Source: Bacillota bacterium
GTDB taxonomy: Bacteria > Bacillota > Clostridia > Oscillospirales > Acutalibacteraceae
Assembly (NCBI GenBank): GCA_023412845.1
Contig: JAEZRH010000057.1
Location: forward strand, 1-11,114
Reading direction: 5' to 3'
DNA: 11,114 nt
Each line of letters begins with the position of its first letter. The stretch's first letter is position 1. Under the pieces are notes generated by a model that searched no databases, had not been told where the DNA came from, and worked only from the letters and a program-made list of their open reading frames with translations. A program made the position numbers and the translations under genes. Positions 6,843 to 11,114 of the stretch are shown in pieces.

Positions 6843-8252
6843 ATGAAACAATTTATGGATGAAGATTTTCTGCTCTCCAACGAGACGGCGAAAACCCTGT
6901 ACCACGATTACGCGGAAAAGATGCCGATTATCGACTACCACTGCCACATCAATCCGCAGGAAATTGCCGAAAACCGCAAATTTGACAACATCTCCCAGGT
7001 ATGGCTGGGCGGCGACCATTACAAATGGCGCCTGATGCGCGCGAACGGCGTACCGGAATCCGGCATCACCGGCAAAGGAAGCTCCGACCGGGAGAAATTC
7101 CGGAATTTCGCCGACGTCATGCCGAAATGCATCGGCAACGCGATGTTTCCCTGGACGCACCTTGAGCTGAAGCGTTACTTCGGCTACAACGGCATCCTCG
7201 GCCCGGACACCGCAGAAGAAGTCTGGAACCTCTGCAATGAAAAACTGAAAACCGACGCGCTGAGCGTGCGCGGCATCATCGACCAGTCGAACGTGAAGCT
7301 GATCTGCACCACGGACGACCCCGCCGACAGTCTGCAGTGGCACAAGGCCATCCGCGACGACAAAACCTGCAGGGTCAAAGTCGTGCCCGCCTGGCGTCCC
7401 GACAAGATCATGAACATCGACAAGCCGACGTTCGCGCCGTACCTTGCCGTCCTTGCAAAGGCGAGCGGCGTTTCCATCGGCAAAATGGACGACGTTTACG
7501 CCGCGCTTTCGAAGCGCCTGGATTTCTTCCACGAGATGGGATGCCGGGCTTCCGACCACGGCGTGGACTACGTGATCTACGCGCCCGCCGACGAAAAGGA
7601 GCTGAACGGAATCCTTGCGGCGGCGGCACAGGGTCAGGCGCCCACACAAGAGGAAACCGACAAATACAAATACGCCGTTCTGCTCTTCCTCGGCAGGGAA
7701 TACGCCAAGCGCGGCTGGGTCATGCAGATTCACTACGGCGCCCTGCGCAACGTGAATTCCGCCATGTTCAAAAAACTCGGCCCGGACACCGGCTTCGACA
7801 GCATCGCCACGCGCGACAATTCGAAGGGACTCGCCGGATTCCTCGACGCGCTGAACAGCACCGGCGAGCTGCCCAAAACCGTTCTTTATTCCCTGAATCC
7901 GTCGGACAACACCATGATCGACAGCATAATCAATTCCTTCCAGGGCCCGGAGGCCGTCGGGAAGATCCAGCACGGCGCGGCATGGTGGTTCAACGACACC
8001 AAACTGGGTATGGAAGATCAGCTGAAATCCCTTGCAAGCACCGCCGTCCTCGGCAATTTCATCGGCATGCTGACCGACTCGCGCAGCTTTCTTTCCTACA
8101 CGCGGCACGAGTATTTCCGCCGCATCCTCTGCAATCTTGTCGGCACATGGGTGGAAAACGGCGAGTGCCCGGCAGACATTGCCGCGCTCGGTAAACTGGT
8201 GCAGGATATTTCCTTCAACAACGCGAACCGCTATTTCGGTTTCGGGCTGTAA
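6843..8252 (+). CDS. uxaC: Glucuronate/galacturonate isomerase
   Basis: First enzyme of the pathway: it interconverts D-galacturonate with D-tagaturonate and D-glucuronate with D-fructuronate in the cytoplasm. The 469 residues match E. coli UxaC (470), a member of the metal-dependent amidohydrolase superfamily. Family blocks include DYHCHINPQEIAENRKFDN (31-49, with the metal-type pair His33 and His35), WLGGDHYKWRLMR (54-66), LICTTDDPADSL (153-164), ASDHGVDY (236-243), MQIHYGALRNVN (294-305, His297) and LTDSRSFLSYTRHEYFRR (410-427, Asp412 and Arg414). AGGAGA precedes the ATG. It is 19 bases downstream of the regulator gene and has no promoter of its own that I can see, so it is co-transcribed with its repressor. 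The frame is intact and ends at a terminator. Confidence 0.97.
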   Translation: MKQFMDEDFLLSNETAKTLYHDYAEKMPIIDYHCHINPQEIAENRKFDNISQVWLGGDHYKWRLMRANGVPESGITGKGSSDREKFRNFADVMPKCIGNAMFPWTHLELKRYFGYNGILGPDTAEEVWNLCNEKLKTDALSVRGIIDQSNVKLICTTDDPADSLQWHKAIRDDKTCRVKVVPAWRPDKIMNIDKPTFAPYLAVLAKASGVSIGKMDDVYAALSKRLDFFHEMGCRASDHGVDYVIYAPADEKELNGILAAAAQGQAPTQEETDKYKYAVLLFLGREYAKRGWVMQIHYGALRNVNSAMFKKLGPDTGFDSIATRDNSKGLAGFLDALNSTGELPKTVLYSLNPSDNTMIDSIINSFQGPEAVGKIQHGAAWWFNDTKLGMEDQLKSLASTAVLGNFIGMLTDSRSFLSYTRHEYFRRILCNLVGTWVENGECPADIAALGKLVQDISFNNANRYFGFGL

Positions 8253-8270
8253 CTCTTTCGAGCACCATAT

Positions 8271-8310
8271 AAAAACTCCGGGGCCGCGGAAAACGGTCCC
8301 GGAGTTTTTT
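8271..8310. terminator. Bidirectional terminator between uxaC and the nicotinamidase-fusion gene
   Basis: AAAAACTCCGGGGCCG (8271-8286) pairs with CGGTCCCGGAGTTTTTT (8294-8310), with one G-U pair and a 7-base loop. A T run follows on the plus strand, and on the minus strand the other arm ends in five T. It lies between two convergent genes and serves both. Confidence 0.9.
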
Positions 8311-8321
8311 GTAATCAAGTG

Positions 8322-9278
8322 TCAGCGACTCTCGACAGTGATCTGAAGGCCCTGCATCACGTCGAGGGCTTCCCGGTTCAGCGTCTCGTCGCCGCTGCCC
8401 GTGCAGGCGGCGTCCACTTCGACTTCCGCCTCGGGCAGGGCCGCTTTCGCCAGCACCGCGTTCGAAACGACGCAGATATTCGACACGAGGCCGACCAGCT
8501 CCACCCGGCCGTACCGCTCCCGCGCCAGATATTCCGCAAGCTCCATGGAGCCGAACGCGGGCTTTTCAAAGCACGGATCTCCCTCCTGCTTCATGCCGGC
8601 GATCTTTCCGTAAAGCTCCCAGCCGGGCGTGCCGCGCAGGCAGTGCTCAACGGGAAGCTTTTTCCCCTCCTGGGTCTGCAGATAGGTGCTCCCGTGCGTG
8701 TCAAACGTGAATGCCACGGTCCAGCCCTGCTTGCGCCGAAGGGCGATCTTTTCGGCGATGGCCGGTTCCAGCTTTTCCGCACCGGGGAACCCGAGAGTGC
8801 CGTCCACGAAATCCTTTTGGTAATCCACCACGATCAGGATGCTTTTCCTTTCCGCTCTTCCTTTTCCGCCTCCGCGGCTGAACATCTCGTAGGCTTCAGC
8901 AGGGGAATCCATACCGGCGCAGCGCTTTTCCATGGGGCACAAGTCCGTTCCGTCGTCGTTGAGGATGTACGGCACCTGTTTGCCGAACGAAAAAGCCACC
9001 CCCTTTTTCCTGAGGAATTCCGCGGCGGGTCCGCTCATGACCTGCGCGTAGATTTCAGAAACGCCGCCGTAGGCCATCAGCAGCGCGGCCGCCTTGCCGA
9101 CCACGCGGTCCGCGGCGCACGCGCCCTTCAGCAGACCGGCGTCCTGCGCGAGCCAGGCCAGCACCGGCCGGATGCCGTTTTCACGGGAATGCAGGAGCTT
9201 CCCCTCCCGCGTGACCGCCGCGCAGGTCGCGCCGGTCTGTTCCAGAGCTTCTTTAGCCAGTTTCATTTTTTCCGTCAT
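8322..9278 (-). CDS. Fusion of a DUF1893 domain with a nicotinamidase-type cysteine hydrolase
   Basis: A 318-residue two-domain protein. Residues 1-133 fit DUF1893, a small domain related to the cytidine-deaminase fold (as in T. maritima TM1506): ACAADRVVGKAAALLMAYGG (53-72) and LCPMEKRCAGMDSPAEAYEMF (113-133); its function is not established. A Gly/Arg/Lys linker follows to about 145. Residues 146-318 are a nicotinamidase/isochorismatase-family hydrolase with the full triad Asp152 (VVDYQKDF), Lys239 (CFEKPAFGS) and Cys269 (LVSNICV), plus the nicotinamidase metal set Asp193, His195 and His212. The last favours nicotinamide to nicotinate conversion in NAD salvage over isochorismatase. I chose ATG 9278 because GGAGG lies 11 bases upstream; ATG 9296 and TTG 9308 in the same frame lack a ribosome site. 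It lies 51 bases after the aldo-keto reductase, with no separate promoter seen, so probably the same operon. Confidence 0.9.
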   Translation of the reverse strand: MTEKMKLAKEALEQTGATCAAVTREGKLLHSRENGIRPVLAWLAQDAGLLKGACAADRVVGKAAALLMAYGGVSEIYAQVMSGPAAEFLRKKGVAFSFGKQVPYILNDDGTDLCPMEKRCAGMDSPAEAYEMFSRGGGKGRAERKSILIVVDYQKDFVDGTLGFPGAEKLEPAIAEKIALRRKQGWTVAFTFDTHGSTYLQTQEGKKLPVEHCLRGTPGWELYGKIAGMKQEGDPCFEKPAFGSMELAEYLARERYGRVELVGLVSNICVVSNAVLAKAALPEAEVEVDAACTGSGDETLNREALDVMQGLQITVESR

Positions 9279-9329
9279 TCCGGCATCGTCCTCCATTGGT
9301 TCAAACAATCGCTGTCAGCGGACATGAAT

Positions 9330-10493
9330 TTACAGATTTGCGGCGAGCTGCACGATCTCTCTCAGCCGTCCCGGAATTTCGATCTTCTGCGGACACAGCT
9401 TGACACACCGGCCGCAGTCTTTGCAGCGGTTCGGGCGGGCGTCTTCCGGAATCTGCCCGTACGCCCTGCGGAAGCTTTCCGCGTTCGCGCCGCTGTCCAT
9501 CGAAAGCGGCAGGCCGTTTTCCGAAGCGCTTTTATTGTAGACCGCAAACGCCTGCGGGATATCCACGCCCGCGGGGCAGCCCGCGCAGTAACGGCATCCG
9601 GTGCAGGGGATGGTCCCGGCGCGCAGATACGCCTGCACCGCGAGGCCGAGGATTTCCTTTTCCCGGTCGGAGACGGGCTCGAAATCCGTCAGCGTGGCGA
9701 CGTTGTCCTCCACCTGATCCATGGCGGACATACCGCTCAGCACCGTCACCACATTCGGCAGCGACGCGGCGAAGCGGACGGCCCACGACGCGAGGCTTTT
9801 TTCTGGGTGTTCTTTCTTCAGCAGGCCGACCGCCTCCGGGCAAAGCCGGCACAGGCTGCCGCCGCGCACCGGCTCCATCACGGTGACGGGAATGCCAAGT
9901 TCCGTCAGGATGGCATACTGCTTTTTGGCGTTCTGCATGTCCCAGTCAAGGTAATTGAGCTGAATCTGCACAAAGTCCCACGTACGTTTCCGGGCCAGCT
10001 TCTCCAGCACGCCGGGCGTTCCGTGAAACGAAAAACCGAGATGCCGGATCCTTCCGCGCTTCTTTTCCTCCGCAAGATAGTCGAGCACGCCCGTTTTTTC
10101 GTACCGTTTCTCGAATTCTTCGACGGAATCGCCGATGGAATGGCAGAGATAGTAATCGAAATAGTCCACTCTGCACTTTCGCAGCTGCTCTTCGAAAATG
10201 CGTTTCCCATCCTGCAGATCTTTCAGAAGCCAGGTCGGCATTTTATCCGCGAGGAAGAAACGTTCGCGCGGATACCGCTGCAGCGCTTCGCCGACGATCA
10301 GCTCAGATTTTCCCTGATGATAAGGGTACGCGGTGTCGAAATAATTCACGCCGTGTTTCCACGCGTAATCGAACATGGCAAACGATGCTTCCCGGTCGAT
10401 CTCCGGCTCATTGCCTCCGACGGTCGGCAACCGCATGCAGCCGAAACCCAGCAGCGAACGCTCGTGCCCTTCTTTTCTGACGACTGATCCCAT
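9330..10493 (-). CDS. Aldo/keto reductase with C-terminal 4Fe-4S ferredoxin-like region
   Basis: A 387-residue oxidoreductase. Residues about 10-285 are an aldo-keto reductase barrel with the tetrad in place: Asp53 and Tyr58 (YFDTAYPYHQGKSE, 51-64), Lys84 (LADKMP) and His118 (YLCHSI). The C-terminal 100 residues carry two cysteine groups: CTGCRYCAGCPAGVDIP (297-313) and CKDCGRCVKLCPQKIEIP (357-374; C-x2-C-x2-C-x3-CP), expected to hold Fe-S clusters. This fused form is common in anaerobic Clostridia; the physiological substrate is generally unknown, and NAD(P)H or ferredoxin-linked electron transfer is an inference. The start at 10493 is set by AGGAGG nine bases upstream; the longer open frame to 10631 crosses the promoter. 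It is the first gene of an apparent pair with the nicotinamidase fusion. Confidence 0.94.
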   Translation of the reverse strand: MGSVVRKEGHERSLLGFGCMRLPTVGGNEPEIDREASFAMFDYAWKHGVNYFDTAYPYHQGKSELIVGEALQRYPRERFFLADKMPTWLLKDLQDGKRIFEEQLRKCRVDYFDYYLCHSIGDSVEEFEKRYEKTGVLDYLAEEKKRGRIRHLGFSFHGTPGVLEKLARKRTWDFVQIQLNYLDWDMQNAKKQYAILTELGIPVTVMEPVRGGSLCRLCPEAVGLLKKEHPEKSLASWAVRFAASLPNVVTVLSGMSAMDQVEDNVATLTDFEPVSDREKEILGLAVQAYLRAGTIPCTGCRYCAGCPAGVDIPQAFAVYNKSASENGLPLSMDSGANAESFRRAYGQIPEDARPNRCKDCGRCVKLCPQKIEIPGRLREIVQLAANL

Positions 10494-10526
10494 CTTCCGT
10501 TTCCTCCTGTTTGTTTTTCTGCACCT

Positions 10527-10562
10527 ATTATACACCTCGGAAACGTTTTTACAAACGGTTTC
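10527..10562 (-). promoter_or_regulatory. Promoter and possible operator of the aldo-keto reductase unit
   Basis: On the minus strand TTGTAA (10554-10549), a 16-base spacer and TATAAT (10532-10527) lie 34 bases before the gene. The -35 sits in an interrupted inverted repeat of the form GAAAC-N2-TTT-N3-AAA-N2-GTTTC (10540-10562), similar in flavour to LacI/CcpA-type sites but not a clean match. It is distinct from the TGTAAG-N2-CTTACA operators of the uxa region. Confidence 0.6.
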
Positions 10563-10578
10563 TCTGCGATTCCATCTT

Positions 10579-11114
10579 GTGCGATTCGGTGAAGGATTGC
10601 GCATCATAACGGACAATCTGGACGACCGCAATTTCTACGCGTTCAACCCTGCTTTCGACAAAGGATTCCGCGGCGCGGGCACGTCGAACGTGGCCGGGGT
10701 CAGCGCCTCCAACGCTTCGAACGCATCCGCCAACCCGAACGCTTCCCAAGTCTCCGGTGCCACGGCCGCGAAGCCGGGCATGGTCTCCCCGGCCATGGAG
10801 ACGGCGGCAAAAGGCCCGAACAATCCGCTGGTCTCCGGCGCCACGGCCGCGAAGCCGGGCATGGTCTCCCCGGCCATGGAGACGGCGGCAAAAGGCCCGA
10901 ACAATCCCCAGGTCTCCGGCGCGACGGCCGGCAAACCGTGGAATATGGTCTCCCCCGCAATGGAAGGCTCAATGAACAATCCGAACAATCCCCAGGTCTC
11001 CGGCGCGACAGCCGCGAAGCCGGGCATGGTCTCCCCTGCCATGGAGACGGCGGCAAAAGGCCCGAACAATCCCCAGGTCTCCGGCGCGACGGCCGGCAAA
11101 CCGTGGAATATGGT
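10579..11114 (+). CDS. Partial repeat protein, Pro/Asn/Gly/Ala-rich; start unresolved, 3' end outside window
   Basis: Plus-strand frame 1 is open from just after a stop at 10321 to the window end. From about 10600 it reads as an entry segment (ITDNLDDRNFYAFNPAFDKG), then a Ser/Asn/Ala-rich stretch, then 27-28-residue repeats containing QVSGATAAKPGMVSPAME and ETAAKGPNNP. Coding in this frame is supported because most differences between repeat copies are silent third-position changes (ggt/ggc, gcc/gcg, acg/aca, ccg/cct/ccc, gag/gaa). The start is a problem: no ATG occurs in this frame between 10435 (inside the neighbouring gene) and 10780, and the nearest candidates, GTG 10579 and TTG 10597, lack a properly spaced ribosome site. 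Coordinates therefore use GTG 10579 as a placeholder. It may begin at a non-standard codon or be a 5'-broken gene. I do not recognise the family; the composition would suit a surface or spore-coat protein, but that is speculation. Confidence 0.5.
   Translation, partial: MRFGEGLRIITDNLDDRNFYAFNPAFDKGFRGAGTSNVAGVSASNASNASANPNASQVSGATAAKPGMVSPAMETAAKGPNNPLVSGATAAKPGMVSPAMETAAKGPNNPQVSGATAGKPWNMVSPAMEGSMNNPNNPQVSGATAAKPGMVSPAMETAAKGPNNPQVSGATAGKPWNM
10747..11114 (+). repeat. Tandem repeat, 81/84-bp unit, four full copies plus a partial fifth
   Basis: Units begin at 10747, 10828, 10909, 10993 and 11074, giving lengths of 81, 81, 84 and 81 bases before the window cuts the fifth. There are two versions: type A (AAKPG, then METAAKGPNNP) and type B (AGKPWN, then MEGSMNNPNNP). 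The order is A, A, B, A, B, so the last two A-B pairs form a 165-bp higher-order repeat. Type A units contain GTCTCC-N8-GGAGAC, which could fold as a hairpin; type B has lost it. Confidence 0.9.

Noticed and set aside
6765..8318. 517-codon minus-strand open frame opposite uxaC
   Set aside because: It is antisense to an unmistakable UxaC, begins within the terminator and has no ribosome site.
8319..10487. 722-codon plus-strand open frame across the nicotinamidase fusion and the aldo-keto reductase
   Set aside because: It runs antisense through two well-recognised genes and the gap between them. The translation resembles no protein family and starts inside a terminator tail.
10635..11099. Minus-strand open frame through the tandem repeat (repeats of AVAPETWGLFG type)
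   Set aside because: Differences between copies fall mainly at third positions of the plus-strand frame, so the minus frame is probably passive. It also has no ribosome site within the window.
10747..11114. CRISPR array
   Set aside because: The repeat is directly contiguous without unique spacers, the unit is a multiple of three and it codes in one frame, so it is a protein repeat.

Overview
The window looks like chromosomal DNA from a moderately GC-rich member of the Clostridia, probably Oscillospiraceae/Ruminococcaceae-like. The reasons are strong AGGAGG-type ribosome sites, clean TTGACA/TATAAT-type promoters set in AT-rich gaps between GC-rich genes, use of a TTG start, and the protein types themselves (CUT1 sugar lipoprotein, Fe-S aldo-keto reductase, clostridial-type nicotinamidase). 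The taxon is an inference from style, not from a marker gene.

The centre (about 2.5-8.3 kb) is a complete galacturonate-to-2-keto-3-deoxygluconate module built around one divergent control region (5552-5824). To the left, on the minus strand, uxaB (tagaturonate reductase) and uxaA (altronate dehydratase) form a tight operon ending at a strong hairpin (2476-2521). To the right, on the plus strand, a LacI-family regulator is followed by uxaC (uronate isomerase), ending at a bidirectional terminator (8271-8310). Each divergent promoter carries a TGTAAG-N2-CTTACA palindrome over its predicted transcription start, which suggests that the LacI protein represses both arms, including its own gene. 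UxaC, UxaB and UxaA act in that order. KDG kinase, KDPG aldolase and the mannonate branch are not in the window.

The left end (1-2.05 kb, minus strand) holds a GntR/FadR-family regulator whose stop codon overlaps the start of a sugar-binding lipoprotein gene (ATGA), which runs off the window. This looks like the start of an ABC sugar-uptake operon, plausibly for uronides, with its own regulator as first gene. Its promoter (2024-2052) is flanked on both sides by clusters of degenerate 7-bp repeats containing palindromes.

The right part (8.3-10.5 kb, minus strand) is an apparent two-gene unit: an aldo-keto reductase with a C-terminal ferredoxin-like region, and a fusion of a DUF1893 domain with a nicotinamidase. 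Both relate to NAD(P), but a link to uronate use is not shown. The last ~540 bases contain an 81/84-bp tandem repeat. Its copies differ mainly at third positions of plus-strand frame 1, so it is probably part of a Pro/Asn/Gly/Ala-rich repeat protein that runs off the right end. No convincing start codon is visible for it.

No tRNA, rRNA, CRISPR array, transposase or phage gene was found.
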